In this document: piece after piece, positions 50,389 to 60,236 of the stretch
How positions within the stretch are numbered: the stretch's first letter is position 1
How the letters are laid out: each line of letters starts with the position of its first letter
NCBI RefSeq assembly: GCF_012911935.1
Contig: NZ_JAAXLA010000029.1
Coordinates: 1-64,000 of the forward strand
Direction of reading: 5' to 3'
Origin: Pseudonocardia acidicola
Lineage (GTDB): Bacteria; Actinomycetota; Actinomycetes; Mycobacteriales; Pseudonocardiaceae
Length of the DNA stretch: 64,000 nt
Translations under genes and position numbers: made by a program
The notes under the pieces: model-generated
What the model was told of the DNA's origin: nothing
The model's database searches: none
What the model saw: only the letters and a program-made list of their open reading frames with translations

Positions 50389-52311
50389 TCAGGCGCCCGC
50401 CTGCTCCACCGGCCCACGGTTGCCGGCCACGCCCACCGCCCGCGGCCCGCCTGCGGCGGCACCCGAGGGCAGCCGGACGACCCGCCCCGTCGTGTCCTGG
50501 GCGGGGGTGCGGCCCCGGATCACCAGGGCGGCGGCCCGCTGCAGCACGGTGAGCAAGGTCGGCCCGCCGGCGGGCGGGCGCGCCCCGGAGCCGACGACGG
50601 CGACCAGCCGCGGGGCGACCGCGGTCAGCAGCAACCGATCGACGCCGAGCTCGGCCGCGCCCAACACCATCACGACGTCGGCACTGTCGGCCGCGGGCAG
50701 GTCCTGCAGCAGCCGGTCCACCTCGACGAACCAGGCCAGTCCGAACCCACCGGAGCCGGTCTCGCTGGCCGCGGCCCAGGCGTCGGCCAGCCGTGGGGTC
50801 CTGGCCCGCAGCCGGTCGAGCAGCGCGGTGCAGCGCTCCTGGTCCTGCACCTCCCGGCGGGCGGCGAGCAGCGCCTCCACCGCGGCGGTGTACGCCGCCG
50901 CGTCCCGCTCACGCACGGCGTTGACGGCCCACTCGTGCTCGGGGGCGGTCATCTGCGCCGGGACCTGGCCGGCGAGCTCGGCGGCGAGCCGGTCGAGCCG
51001 CTGCTCGGCCTCGGCGACCGAGCCGTGCTCGGCGTAGTCGATGATCGCGGTCGCGATCTGCTCGGCGGTGGCGAGGTCGGGGACCGCGATCGGCGAGTTC
51101 GGGTGGATGAACAGGACGTCGTGACGCAGCGCGCCCACTGATCGCGCGGCGGCGCTGATCCCGGTCAGCCCGTCGGCGAGCTCGGCGAGCTCGTCGGCGT
51201 TGCGCGGGGCGGGGATCCCGACCTCCCGGCAGCCCGCGTCGATGCGGGTCAGCCGCTCGGCGAGATCCACGTGCTCGACCGTCAGCTGGATCTGCTCGGC
51301 GGTCTCGGGGATCGCACCCCCGATGCGGAGCTGGCTCAGCACCGGCTGCACGTCGCGCTGCACGCCGCTGCGGAAGTAGGACCGGGCGCGGCCGCCGGAC
51401 TGCAGGAACCCGAGGTAGCGCCGCAGCAGCTCGCCCGCCTCCGCGGGCAGCGGCCCGACAACGGTGATCGGCGGGCTGTTGCGGGACCGGTCCGCCGCCG
51501 CGGTCGCCTGCGCGGTGTCCTCGAGCAGCCGCTCGAACGTGGCGCGGTGCCGGCTGTAGATGAGATCGGACAACAACGCCCAGGCCCACGACCGATTCTC
51601 CCGGGGACGCAGCGCCTCGAGCGACCGGTCGACACAGCGCGCGACCTGGGTGACCGCGGTCCGGCGCTCCGGCTCCAGGCCGGCCAGCAGACCGGGGATG
51701 AGGTCCGGCGCGCTGTTACCGCCCCGCGCCCGGCGCGCGCGCCGGCACAGCTCGCCGACCTGCTGGATCTCGGGGACCGCCTCCTGCGCGGGCAGCTGCT
51801 GCCCGCTCCGGGCCCGCCGCCCCGGGGTCGCGGTCGCCAGCAGGCGCCGCAGCTCACGCTGCTCGGCGGGGGAGAGCGGGGGCAGCACGTCCAGGCAGCG
51901 GTCGTACACCTCGGCCGGCAGCACGTCGCGCAGCGCGATCAGCTCGGCGCGGTCGGCGGCGGTCACCACGACGCGGCGGCCGTCGACGAGCAGTGCGGTG
52001 ACCGCGGCGGCGACCGCCTCCGGCCCGAACTCGTCGAGCACCACGAGGTTGTTCTCACCCACGGCGGCGACGACGGAGGGCAGGTCGTCGGTGGGGCGGC
52101 GCGGCGGCGGCGGGCCGTCTGCGGCCGAAGCCGCCAACGCCTCGGCCAGCCTGCGCAGCCCCGCCGGCGGGGAGCCGGCCTCGATGCTCGTGCGGATCTG
52201 CTTCTGCGCTGCGGCGGTGGGCTCGTCCGGGCCGGCGCCGGCGAGCCGGTCCAGGAACGTCGTCAGATGCGCCTCGTCGTCGACATTGCTCGACGGTCCG
52301 ACATCCAGCAC
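50389..52311 (-). CDS. Large hypothetical protein, helicase-like strands but no Walker A
   Basis: I do not recognise this 640-residue protein. The GTG at 52311 follows an almost ideal GGAGGTGA, so this start is preferred to the frame start at 52407. Near residue 85 LVVLDEFGPEAVAAAVTALL followed by RRVVVTAADRAELIALRDVLP looks like a helicase-type Walker B or motif II-III region. The C-terminal DVVMVLGAAELGVDRLLLTA is similar to late helicase motifs. A P-loop is absent, so nucleotide use is doubtful. The middle is helical and Ala/Arg/Leu-rich. It could be a degenerate SF1-like or regulatory protein. It stands alone on the minus strand after the transporter gene. Confidence 0.7.
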   Translation of the reverse strand: MLDVGPSSNVDDEAHLTTFLDRLAGAGPDEPTAAAQKQIRTSIEAGSPPAGLRRLAEALAASAADGPPPPRRPTDDLPSVVAAVGENNLVVLDEFGPEAVAAAVTALLVDGRRVVVTAADRAELIALRDVLPAEVYDRCLDVLPPLSPAEQRELRRLLATATPGRRARSGQQLPAQEAVPEIQQVGELCRRARRARGGNSAPDLIPGLLAGLEPERRTAVTQVARCVDRSLEALRPRENRSWAWALLSDLIYSRHRATFERLLEDTAQATAAADRSRNSPPITVVGPLPAEAGELLRRYLGFLQSGGRARSYFRSGVQRDVQPVLSQLRIGGAIPETAEQIQLTVEHVDLAERLTRIDAGCREVGIPAPRNADELAELADGLTGISAAARSVGALRHDVLFIHPNSPIAVPDLATAEQIATAIIDYAEHGSVAEAEQRLDRLAAELAGQVPAQMTAPEHEWAVNAVRERDAAAYTAAVEALLAARREVQDQERCTALLDRLRARTPRLADAWAAASETGSGGFGLAWFVEVDRLLQDLPAADSADVVMVLGAAELGVDRLLLTAVAPRLVAVVGSGARPPAGGPTLLTVLQRAAALVIRGRTPAQDTTGRVVRLPSGAAAGGPRAVGVAGNRGPVEQAGA

Positions 52312-52619
52312 TTCGGTCACCTCCGCCTGGCCGCCGCCGGGCCGGCGGTCACAGGTTGTATCGCGCAGAACCCCGAAATGTTCCACCCCAATGGTGTATA
52401 TCCGCAACCGAGGGACGACCGACGGTGACTCTCAGCGGCGGAGGGAGCGCGGAAACGGGCGTTCATCACACCGCAGGGTGCCAAACGGCGGCTCACATGT
52501 CACTCGCCGGGTGAGATTGACCGCTCGACGTTTGAACGGCGCAGCACGTTTACCCTGGTCACAGCCCGGCTTAAGTCCAACCGTTACTCACCGTAAGATC
52601 TTTTTCGCAGGTCACCGGA
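52312..52619. other. Non-coding region between the transporter and the large hypothetical gene
   Basis: This stretch of about 310 bases is AT-richer than its surroundings. On the minus strand TATACA (52401-52396) could be a -10 for the large gene, with an untranslated leader of about 80 bases. No terminator is clear after the transporter. I see no gene in it. Confidence 0.4.
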
Positions 52620-54332
52620 TCAGTCGCCGGCCGGCGCCGGGCTGCCGCCGCCGGCGACCACCCGGCCACCACCGTGCCCGGCGAGCGCACCGGCCACCGG
52701 GCGCAGCCGTGGCGAGCCCTCATCGGCGTGGTAGTCGGCCGGATCGGTCTGGTCGGTGCCGTTGAACACCTTCCGGTACCGCGCCAGGGCCGACACCACG
52801 ACCGCGACGACGATGTTCACCGACAGTGCCACGAAACCGACGTAGATCTGCACCTGGGAGCCCGCGAACGGGTGCCAGCCCAGCAGCGTCAGCTCCTCCA
52901 GCCTGAGCGCGGAACCGCCGAAGTGCTGGCGGTTCACCGCCGGGTTCGGGATCAGGTAGAGCAGGTACAGCCCGTAGGCCATGCCGGCCATCCAGCCCGC
53001 GACCAGACCCCAGCGGTGCAGCCAGCGGGTGTAGAGCGCGATCGCCACCGCGGGCAGCGTCTGCAGGATGATCACGCCGCCGATGAGCTGCAGGTCGATG
53101 GAGAACTGCGGGTCGATGAACAGGATGAAGGCCACCGCACCAAACTTGACCACCAGCGAGGCCAGCTTGGCCTGCTTCGCCTCCTGCGCCGGGGTGGCGT
53201 CGCGCTTGAGGTACTCCTTGTAGATGTTGCGGGTCCACAGGTTGGCCGCCGCGATCGACATGATCGCCGCGGGGACCAGGGCGCCGATGCCGATCGCCGC
53301 GAACGCGATACCGGCGAACACCGAGCCGAACTGGTTGTCGAACAGCACCGGGACGATCGTGTTGGTGTCGGGTCGTCCGGTGGCGTTGTTGGTGATCGGC
53401 TTGACGTGCGCGGCGATGGCCACGTAGCCCAGCAACGCCAGCAGCCCGAGCAGCAGCGAGTAGGCCGGCAGCGCCATCATGTTGCGCTTGATGACGTTGC
53501 GGCCGCGGGAGGCCAGGATCCCGGTCACCGAGTGCGGGTAGAGGAACAGCGCGAGCGCGGAACCCAGCGCCAGCGTGACGTACTGCAACTGGTTGTTCGG
53601 CGTGAGCAGGATCGAGCCCTGCGGGGCACCGGTGGCGGGGCTGGGCTGGGCGAGCTTCTGCGAGGCGGCGCCGAAGACGGCCGACCAGCCGCCGAGCTTC
53701 GCCGGCAGGTAGACGACCGCCACCACGATCACCAGGTAGATCAGCAGATCCTTGACGAACGCGATCAGCGCGGGGGCGCGCAGCCCCGATTGGTAGGTGT
53801 AGACGGCCAGGATGACGAACGCGACCAGCAGCGGCAGATGCCCGCCGACCCCGGCCCCGTTCAGCCCCATCGTGCGCAGCACCGCCTCCAGCCCGGCGAG
53901 CTGCAGCGCGATGTAGGGCATCGTCGCGACGATCCCGGTGATCGCGACGAGGAACGCGAGCAGCGCGCTGCCGTAGCGGCCGCGGACGAAGTCGGCCGGG
54001 GTCACGTAGCCGTGCACCCGCGACACCGACCACAGTCGCAGCACCGGCAGGAACACCAGCGGATAGAGGATCACGGTGTACGGCAACGCGAAGAAGCCGG
54101 TCGCCCCGGCGCCGAACAGCAGCGCGGGCACTGCGACGAACGTATACGCCGTGTAGAGGTCACCACCGACGAGGAACCAGGTGACCCACGAACCGAACTT
54201 GCGCCCGCCCAGGCCCCACTCGTCGAGGTGGCCGAGGTCGCCGCCGCGCTGCCAGCGCGAGGCCAGGAAGCCCATCACGGTGACCACCACGAACAGCACC
54301 GCGAAGACCACGAGCTGGGTCCACTGGATCAT
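52620..54332 (-). CDS. Sodium:solute symporter, monocarboxylate (MctP-like) transporter
   Basis: The 570-residue protein has about 13 transmembrane helices with SSS-family landmarks: the N-terminal LGGRKFGSWVTWFLVGGDLYTAYTF, PADFVRGRYGS in the loop after helix 3, and the central LYPHSVTGILASRGRNVIKRN. Monocarboxylate permeases of this class carry acetate, propionate, pyruvate or lactate. Its ATG overlaps the stop of the DUF3311 gene as ATGA, the usual partner of MctP-type transporters. The C-terminal 60 residues are Gly/Ala-rich and polar. The substrate is inferred only from family. Confidence 0.88.
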   Translation of the reverse strand: MIQWTQLVVFAVLFVVVTVMGFLASRWQRGGDLGHLDEWGLGGRKFGSWVTWFLVGGDLYTAYTFVAVPALLFGAGATGFFALPYTVILYPLVFLPVLRLWSVSRVHGYVTPADFVRGRYGSALLAFLVAITGIVATMPYIALQLAGLEAVLRTMGLNGAGVGGHLPLLVAFVILAVYTYQSGLRAPALIAFVKDLLIYLVIVVAVVYLPAKLGGWSAVFGAASQKLAQPSPATGAPQGSILLTPNNQLQYVTLALGSALALFLYPHSVTGILASRGRNVIKRNMMALPAYSLLLGLLALLGYVAIAAHVKPITNNATGRPDTNTIVPVLFDNQFGSVFAGIAFAAIGIGALVPAAIMSIAAANLWTRNIYKEYLKRDATPAQEAKQAKLASLVVKFGAVAFILFIDPQFSIDLQLIGGVIILQTLPAVAIALYTRWLHRWGLVAGWMAGMAYGLYLLYLIPNPAVNRQHFGGSALRLEELTLLGWHPFAGSQVQIYVGFVALSVNIVVAVVVSALARYRKVFNGTDQTDPADYHADEGSPRLRPVAGALAGHGGGRVVAGGGSPAPAGD

Positions 54333-54616
54333 CGCGCCGTCCTCTCGGCCGGATCGTCGACGTCGGGGCGGCCCGGGCCCGCGGGCGTCGTCGCCTCGTC
54401 GCGGGTCTTGAGGTGGACGATCGCCACGCAGATCACGCCGACCGGCACCCAGGCGAACTGCGACCAGTAGAAGAACGGCATTCCGAACAACTGCGGCTCG
54501 ATCGAGTTGAACCACGGCGTGACGAGCATGAGAAATGGGACCAACAGGAGCAGGTTCCACCAGCTCCACTGCAGCCCGGAGCGCTCGTGCGGTGGCCGGG
54601 ACGTCGTCGGTGACAT
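54329..54616 (-). CDS. DUF3311 small membrane protein, transporter partner
   Basis: The 95-residue protein has two hydrophobic helices (about residues 19-37 and 48-68) with WNLLLLVPFLMLVTPWFNSIEP and FFYWSQFAWVPVG, the DUF3311 pattern. It always occurs next to MctP-like transporters, perhaps as a stabilising or regulatory subunit. ATG 54616 follows GGGAGGTCC. A charged tail of about 25 residues ends it. Confidence 0.9.
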   Translation of the reverse strand: MSPTTSRPPHERSGLQWSWWNLLLLVPFLMLVTPWFNSIEPQLFGMPFFYWSQFAWVPVGVICVAIVHLKTRDEATTPAGPGRPDVDDPAERTAR

Positions 54617-54793
54617 CGGGTGGACCTCCCCCGTTCCGGTGGCCGGGCGGGAGGAATCGTAGATCACGGTCACCGACCGTGGGGCACTCCTGCGGTCACG
54701 AAACCCACGACCCGAACACGACGACGGCCCGCCGCGCGGGTGCGCGGCGGGCCGGTCGGATCGGGTGTGTCAGACCCCGTCAGGTCCTCGTGC

Positions 54794-56629
54794 TCAGGCG
54801 CCGAGACGCAGCTTCAGGGCCTCCAGCTCGTCGCGCATCGACGTCGGCAGCTTGTCGCCGATCTTGTCGAACCACTCCTCGATCAGCGGGATCTCGGCCT
54901 TCCACTCCTCGACGTCGACCCTCAGCGCCGCCTCGACGTCCTCGATCGGCGTGTCGAGGCCGTCGATGTCGATCGCGTCGGCGGTCGGGACGTAGCCGAT
55001 GGCGGTCTCGGTGGCCGCCGCCTTGCCCTCGATCCGCTCGATGGCCCACTTGAGGACGCGGCTGTTCTCGCCGAAGCCCGGCCACAGGAAGCGGCCGTCC
55101 TCGCCACGGCGGAACCAGTTCACGTAGAAGATCTTCGGCAGCTTGTCGGCGTCCGCGCCCTTGCCGACGTTGATCCAGTGCTGGAAGTAGTCGGCGACGT
55201 TGTAGCCGATGAACGGCAGCATGGCCATCGGGTCGCGGCGGACCTGGCCGAGCCCACCGGTCGCGGCGGCGGTCTTCTCGCTGGACAGCGTGGCGCCCAT
55301 GAAGGTGCCGTGCTGCCAGTCGCGGGACTCGGTGACCAGCGGGATGGTCTCCTTGCGGCGGCCGCCGAAGAAGATCGCCGAGATCGGCACGCCCTTCGGG
55401 TCATCCCACTCGGGCGCGAGCACCGGGCACTGCGCCATCGGGGTGCAGTAACGGGAGTTCGGGTGGCTGGACGGCTCGCCGGCCTCACCGTCGGCCGGGG
55501 TCCAGTCCTTGCCCTTCCACGAGGTGGCGTGGGCGGGCTCGTTCTCCATGCCCTCCCACCAGATGTCACCGTCGTCGGTCAGCGCGACGTTGGTGAACAG
55601 CGAGTTGCCCTTCTCGATGGTGCGCATCGCGTTCGGGTTGGTCTTCCAGTTGGTGCCCGGCGCGACACCGAAGAAGCCGTACTCCGGGTTGACCGCGTAG
55701 AGCCGGCCGTCTTCGCCGAAGCGCATCCAGGCGATGTCATCGCCCAGGGTCTCGACCTTCCAGCCCGGGATGGTCGGCTCGAGCATCGCGAGGTTGGTCT
55801 TGCCGCAGGCCGACGGGAACGCCGCGGCCACGTAGTACGTCTTGTCCTCGGGGCTGATCAGCTTGAGGATCAGCATGTGCTCGGCGAGCCAGCCCTCGTC
55901 GCGCGCCATCGCCGAGGCGATGCGCAGCGAGTAGCACTTCTTGCCCAGCAGGGCGTTGCCGCCGTAGCCGGAGCCGAAGCTCCAGATCAGCCGCTCCTCG
56001 GGGAAGTGGGTGATGTACTTGGTCTCGTTGCAGGGCCAGGGAACGTCCTTCTGACCCGGCTCGAGCGGGGCGCCGACGGAGTGCAGCGCGGGGACGAAGT
56101 CGTCCCCGTTCGGGCCGTCGAACAGCGGGAGCACCGAGGCACCCATGCGCGTCATGATCTTCATCGAGGCGACGACGTACTCGGAGTCGGTGATCTCGAC
56201 ACCGAGCATCGGCTTCTCGGCGGTGACCGGGCCCATGCAGAACGGGATGACGTACATCGTCCGGCCGCGCATGCACCCGCGGTACAGCCCGGTCATGATC
56301 GACTTCATCTCGGCCGGGTCCATCCAGTTGTTGGTGACCCCGGCGTCGGCCTCGTCGACCGAACAGATGAAGGTGCGCTCCTCGACCCGCGCGACGTCAT
56401 TGGGGTCGGAGGCAGCCCAGAACGAGTTCGGTTTCTTCTCCTCGTCCAGCTTGACGAATGTCCCGGCCGCGACCAGCTGGGACGTCATGCGCTCCCACTC
56501 GGCGTCCGAACCGTCGCACCACACGATCCGGTCCGGCGTCGTCAGGTCTGCGACCTCGCGCACCCATGACAGCAGGCGAGCGTTGGTCGTGGGTGCGTCG
56601 TCGATCCCTGGCACGGTCGCTGCAGTCAT
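54794..56629 (-). CDS. pckG: Phosphoenolpyruvate carboxykinase (GTP)
   Basis: The 611-residue enzyme makes PEP from oxaloacetate with GTP in gluconeogenesis. The P-loop with the reactive Cys, [13 protein letters not shown], is near residue 273; [12 protein letters not shown] is near 297; [12 protein letters not shown] (guanine/nucleotide region) is near 426; and [19 protein letters not shown] is near 505. Size and motifs are those of the GTP-dependent class. ATG 56629 follows AGGAGA. It is monocistronic on the minus strand. The transporter and Bkd enzymes nearby also concern small acids. A long leader region lies upstream. Confidence 0.97.
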   Translation of the reverse strand: MTAATVPGIDDAPTTNARLLSWVREVADLTTPDRIVWCDGSDAEWERMTSQLVAAGTFVKLDEEKKPNSFWAASDPNDVARVEERTFICSVDEADAGVTNNWMDPAEMKSIMTGLYRGCMRGRTMYVIPFCMGPVTAEKPMLGVEITDSEYVVASMKIMTRMGASVLPLFDGPNGDDFVPALHSVGAPLEPGQKDVPWPCNETKYITHFPEERLIWSFGSGYGGNALLGKKCYSLRIASAMARDEGWLAEHMLILKLISPEDKTYYVAAAFPSACGKTNLAMLEPTIPGWKVETLGDDIAWMRFGEDGRLYAVNPEYGFFGVAPGTNWKTNPNAMRTIEKGNSLFTNVALTDDGDIWWEGMENEPAHATSWKGKDWTPADGEAGEPSSHPNSRYCTPMAQCPVLAPEWDDPKGVPISAIFFGGRRKETIPLVTESRDWQHGTFMGATLSSEKTAAATGGLGQVRRDPMAMLPFIGYNVADYFQHWINVGKGADADKLPKIFYVNWFRRGEDGRFLWPGFGENSRVLKWAIERIEGKAAATETAIGYVPTADAIDIDGLDTPIEDVEAALRVDVEEWKAEIPLIEEWFDKIGDKLPTSMRDELEALKLRLGA

Positions 56630-57099
56630 CTCGTTTGTCTCCTAGCTGGCCGGGCCATCACCCGACCGCGGGAATGCTTGCGCCCATCCAAGCCGGGGGC
56701 CGGCCGGATGTGGCTGGGAAAGATGAGTCAAGAGGCTACCGGCGAGATACCCGTTTACCCACCGGCGGCAACTGTCGGCTCACTCACAAGACCGATCATG
56801 TAATCGATTCAGAAGCGTAAGGAGCAGCCCTTTTTCTCCTTGCGCCGGGACACAAGAGGAGGAGGTCACGAGTCCGCCGGGGCCCTCCGGCCCGCTTCCC
56901 GGAGACGTTCGGCACGGCGGCGGACGGACGAGTGCGCCGCCGGGCCGGGAGGTCGGTTGAGCGGGCGGACACCCTGGGGGAGGTTGGCGCCGCCGAGCAG
57001 GTTCGCCGTCAGATCGGCCAGGTGCCCTCGGCCTCCCCGGCCTCGATCATGAGGTCGCCGGGGATGTTCTCGGCCCCGCTGGGCCCGGCCGGCACCGGC
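56630..57099. other. Non-coding region upstream of pckG, containing a hairpin
   Basis: The 470-base stretch between pckG and the MFS gene holds no convincing gene. A hairpin at 56815-56845 (GCGTAAGGAG with CTCCTTGCGC, one mismatch) may end the MFS transcript. TACCGGCGAG at about 56738-56747 recalls half of the acyl-CoA dehydrogenase operators but lacks the GTAA arm. Confidence 0.5.
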
Positions 57100-58653
57100 T
57101 CACTGCGAGGGCGCGGGGTAGCGACGCAGCGTCAGCGCGGCCACGGTCGCGACGGCGATGAGCACGGCGGCGCCGAGCCAGGCGGTGAGGTCGACTCCGG
57201 CGGCGAAGGCCTCCTGCGCGGATGCGAGCAGGGCGGGACCCTCCGGGACGGGCAGCCCGGCCGCGGCGTCGACGGCGCCGCCCAGGGTCTCCCGTGCGGC
57301 GGCCGCGGCGGCGGGGTCGAGGACGGCCGGCACCTGCACCGACGAGCGGTAGGCGGCGGTGAGCGCGCTGCCGAGCACCGCGGTGCCGAGCACCGCGCCG
57401 ATCTCGTAGGCCGTCTCCGACACCGCCGACGCCGAACCCGCGCGGTCGGCCGGGGCGGCGGCCATGATCGCGTCGTTGGTCAGCGTCTCGGACAGCCCGA
57501 TCCCCGCGCCCACCAGTACGGACCCGGCGATCAGCAGCGCCGCCGCGGAGCCGGTGCCGAGCAGGGTGCACAGCAGGTACCCGGCCGCGGCCAGCAGCAG
57601 TCCGGTCGGGACCAGCGTGCGCAGCGGGAACCGGCGCGCCAGCCGGGCCGCGAGCAGGCCGGCCACCACGGTCGCGGCGAAACCGGGGAGCAGCAGCAAC
57701 CCGGCGCGCATCGGGCTGTAGCCGAGCACCAGATCCAGGTACTGCGCGGAGAAGAACAGCAGGCCGGTGAACGCGAACATCGTCGTCGCGTTGGCCAGCG
57801 CGGACACGCGCAGCACCGGGGCGGCGAACAGGTCGACGTCGAGCACGGGTTCGCGGCCTGCCCGGGCCAGCGACCGGGCCCGCCGGACGAAGGCCACCCC
57901 GGCCAGCGCCGCGACCAGCAGCGCACCGAGCGCCGCGGGCGTCACGCCGCTCCCGGCGACCAGCTTGATCGCCAGCACCAGCGGCACCATCGCAAGCAGC
58001 GACAGCAGCACGCCGAGCGGGTCCAGCCGGCCCGGCCCGGTCATCCGCGACTCGGGCAGCAGCCGCGCGGCGAGCACCAGCAGCAGCACCATCACCGGCA
58101 CGTTGACCAGGAACACCGAGCCCCACCAGAAGTGCTGCAGCAGCAGCCCGCCGACGATCGGCCCCAGCGCGGCCCCGGCGGCGAAGCCGGTGGCCCAGAC
58201 GGCCAGCGCGGTCCGGCGCTGCTCGCGGTCGGTGAACAGCGTGCGCAGCAGCGCGAGCGTGCTCGGCATCAGCATGGCGCCGAAGAAGCCCAGCAGGGCG
58301 CGCGCGGCGACGAGCTGGGGGGCATCGGTGGCGAAAGCCGCGCCCAGCGACACGACACCGAACCCGCTCACGCCGATCATCAGCAGCTTCCGGCGGCCGA
58401 TGCGGTCACCCAGGGTGCCCATCGTGACCAGCAGGCCGGCGAGCACCAGCGGGTAGATGTCGACCACCCACAGCAACTCGGTGCCGCCGGGCGCCAGCGC
58501 GGTGCTGATCGCGGGCAGCGCAAAGCTCAGGATCGTGTTGTCGATCGCGACGAGCAGGGTCGGCAGGAACAGGGCGATGAGCGCGAGCCACTCCCGGCGG
58601 CCGGCCCGGGTACGGGCCGGGTGTGCCGGGGTGCGCGGCAGCGTGGTGGTCAT
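57100..58653 (-). CDS. DHA2-family MFS drug-efflux transporter
   Basis: The 517-residue transporter has about 14 helices. It shows the MFS motif GTLGDRIGRRKLLMIG near 82-97 and the DHA2-type region after helix 4 (RALLGFFGAMLMPSTLALLR near 118). DHA2 proteins export dyes, antiseptics or antibiotics. The gene is divergent from a TetR-type gene, and a 26-bp palindrome lies between them, so it is probably repressed until a substrate binds the regulator. ATG 58653 has no strong ribosome site. Confidence 0.92.
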   Translation of the reverse strand: MTTTLPRTPAHPARTRAGRREWLALIALFLPTLLVAIDNTILSFALPAISTALAPGGTELLWVVDIYPLVLAGLLVTMGTLGDRIGRRKLLMIGVSGFGVVSLGAAFATDAPQLVAARALLGFFGAMLMPSTLALLRTLFTDREQRRTALAVWATGFAAGAALGPIVGGLLLQHFWWGSVFLVNVPVMVLLLVLAARLLPESRMTGPGRLDPLGVLLSLLAMVPLVLAIKLVAGSGVTPAALGALLVAALAGVAFVRRARSLARAGREPVLDVDLFAAPVLRVSALANATTMFAFTGLLFFSAQYLDLVLGYSPMRAGLLLLPGFAATVVAGLLAARLARRFPLRTLVPTGLLLAAAGYLLCTLLGTGSAAALLIAGSVLVGAGIGLSETLTNDAIMAAAPADRAGSASAVSETAYEIGAVLGTAVLGSALTAAYRSSVQVPAVLDPAAAAAARETLGGAVDAAAGLPVPEGPALLASAQEAFAAGVDLTAWLGAAVLIAVATVAALTLRRYPAPSQ

Positions 58654-58709
58654 GCGGGGTCCTCGGGCGGCGCCTCGTGAGCGCGGGTCGGGGGAACAAG
58701 GGAAGCCGT

Positions 58710-58735
58710 AACTGTACCGTCCAGACGGTACAGTT
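58710..58735. promoter_or_regulatory. TetR-type operator between the MFS and TetR genes
   Basis: AACTGTACCGT, CCAG, ACGGTACAGTT: perfect 11-bp arms. It lies 57 bases before the MFS start and 60 bases before the regulator start. Confidence 0.9.
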
Positions 58736-58795
58736 CGCCTGGATGTTCCCAGGCCACCGCCCGGGCGGCGGGGTGAGATCCCCTACACTTCGGCC

Positions 58796-59335
58796 GTGTC
58801 GAGCGCCCGTGACCGCGTCCTGGACGCCTACGAGACGCTCCTGATCGAGCACGGCCCGGCGGCCGCCACCCTGGACGCCGTGGCCGCCGCGGCGGAGGTC
58901 TCCAAGGGCGGCCTGCTCTACCACTTCGCGTCGAAGGACGCGCTGGCCACGGGGCTGCTCGACCGGCTGCGCGAGCGCAGCGCCGCCGACGCCGAGGCGA
59001 TGCGCGCCGCCCCTGGCGGCCCGATCGACTACTACCTGCGGACCTCCGCGCCCGGCGGTGGCTCTCCGGGCGGGCTCACCCGGACCTATCTGGCCGCGCT
59101 GCGGATCGCCGACGGGCGCCCCGGCGTGCACGACGCGCTCGCGGTCGTCGACGCCGACGGTCTGGCCGCGCTGCGCACCGAGATCGCCGACCCGGTGCTG
59201 TCCTGGCTGGTCCAGCTCGTCGGGGACGGGCTGTACCTGCGCACGCTCGTCGGGACCCCGCTGCCCGACGGGCTCGGGGTGGACGATCTACTGGAACGGC
59301 TGCGCGCCCTGCTCCCGGACATCGGATCCGGTTGA
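58796..59335 (+). CDS. TetR-family repressor of the adjacent MFS gene
   Basis: The 179-residue protein has a TetR helix-turn-helix in residues 4-50 (ARDRVLDAYETLL, VAAAAEVSKGGLLYHFASKD) and a ligand domain after it. LLYHF with KDALATGLLDRLRER is the usual recognition-helix end. It should bind the 58710-58735 palindrome and repress the divergent efflux gene. The GTG is probably leaderless: TACACT (58784-58789) ends six bases before it. Confidence 0.92.
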   Translation: MSSARDRVLDAYETLLIEHGPAAATLDAVAAAAEVSKGGLLYHFASKDALATGLLDRLRERSAADAEAMRAAPGGPIDYYLRTSAPGGGSPGGLTRTYLAALRIADGRPGVHDALAVVDADGLAALRTEIADPVLSWLVQLVGDGLYLRTLVGTPLPDGLGVDDLLERLRALLPDIGSG

Positions 59336-59623
59336 TCCGCTCTGCGCGCCGCGCCGTGGCCGGCATGCTGCCGCGCGCGGGGCGCCGACGAGCTGGACGT
59401 GGCCGACGTGGCTCGGCAATCGCGTCGTCGAGACCGAGCTGTTCGGCCGGATCGGCGACCGCGACGGCGAGTCCGGAGCCTGCTCTCGCGCACCGGCCGC
59501 CGGCCCGTGACCGCACCCGAGCCGCTGCTCGGTGAGGTCCGCACCGCGATCACCTTCGAGTCGGCACCGGTGGACCCGCGGCTGCAGGCCGGCGGGGAGC
59601 GTCCATCCGGTCGTGTGCGGTGA
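59336..59623 (+). pseudogene. Possible frameshifted gene remnant
   Basis: Two frames read coding-like codons in turn: first about 59400-59490 in one frame (GNRVVETELFGRIGDRDGES), then about 59490-59623 in another (RPVTAPEPLLGEVRTAITFE). The second ends with TGA inside a terminator. Third positions are mostly G or C in both. I cannot name a family. It may be noise in GC-rich DNA. Confidence 0.3.
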
Positions 59624-59648
59624 GTGGTGCGGGGGCACCACTCACCGC
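59617..59648 (+). terminator. Terminator
   Basis: GCGGTGAGTGGTGC (59617-59630) pairs perfectly with GCACCACTCACCGC (59635-59648) around GGGG. Confidence 0.85.
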
Positions 59649-59767
59649 GCACGGGCGCGAGAGCGCCCCGAACGACGGGTCATGCGATCGAGGCATAGCC
59701 GCCGGAGTGATCGGGTACCAGGCTGACGAAGAGTGTCCGAACGGCTACGCAACGCAGGAGGACCCTG

Positions 59768-60181
59768 ATGACCACGGCCCAGTACCTCGTCTTCCTCGTG
59801 ATCGCCGTCGGATTGACGATCGGGGTCGGGCGGGTGCTGTTCATGAGCGGCGAGCCGTTCCTGGAGGAGGTCTTCCAGAACAAGGACACGGCGCGCTCGC
59901 TGAACATGCTGCTGACCGTCCTGTTCCACCTGCTGACCCTGGGTGTACTCGCGATCATCTCGACGATCGACGTGCCGGTGGAGGGGCTCATCCAGACGAT
60001 GGTCACCAAGTTCGGCGTGGTGCTGGTCGTCGTGGGCATCGCCTACGGGGTGTCGATGCTGGTGCTGCTGCGCATCCGCGAGCGCCGGCGCGCGGCCGCC
60101 ATCTCCGCCGGGGTGCAGCAGCGGATCGCCGAGCAGAACCGCAAGCCCGCCACCGACCCGGTGCCGCCGAAGTCCATGTGA
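59768..60181 (+). CDS. Three-helix membrane protein
   Basis: The 137-residue protein has three hydrophobic helices (about residues 5-27, 44-64 and 80-102), then a basic segment (RIRERRRAAAIS) and a Pro/Lys tail. The family is not known to me, though such small membrane proteins are common in Pseudonocardiaceae. AGGAGG is well placed before the ATG. It stands alone between a terminator and a convergent gene. Confidence 0.75.
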   Translation: MTTAQYLVFLVIAVGLTIGVGRVLFMSGEPFLEEVFQNKDTARSLNMLLTVLFHLLTLGVLAIISTIDVPVEGLIQTMVTKFGVVLVVVGIAYGVSMLVLLRIRERRRAAAISAGVQQRIAEQNRKPATDPVPPKSM

Positions 60182-60236
60182 CCCACCGCGACTCGCGGCG
60201 AGGGGCCGCCCGGCGACCGGAGTTCCGGCACGGTCC

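Noticed and set aside
52584..52596. TTACTCACCGTAA as a further fatty-acid operator
   Set aside because: The gap between TTAC and GTAA is five bases, not six, and no fatty-acid gene is next to it.
56738..56747. TACCGGCGAG upstream of pckG as a fatty-acid operator
   Set aside because: The left T and the whole GTAA arm are missing, so the palindrome is not formed. Kept only as a remark.
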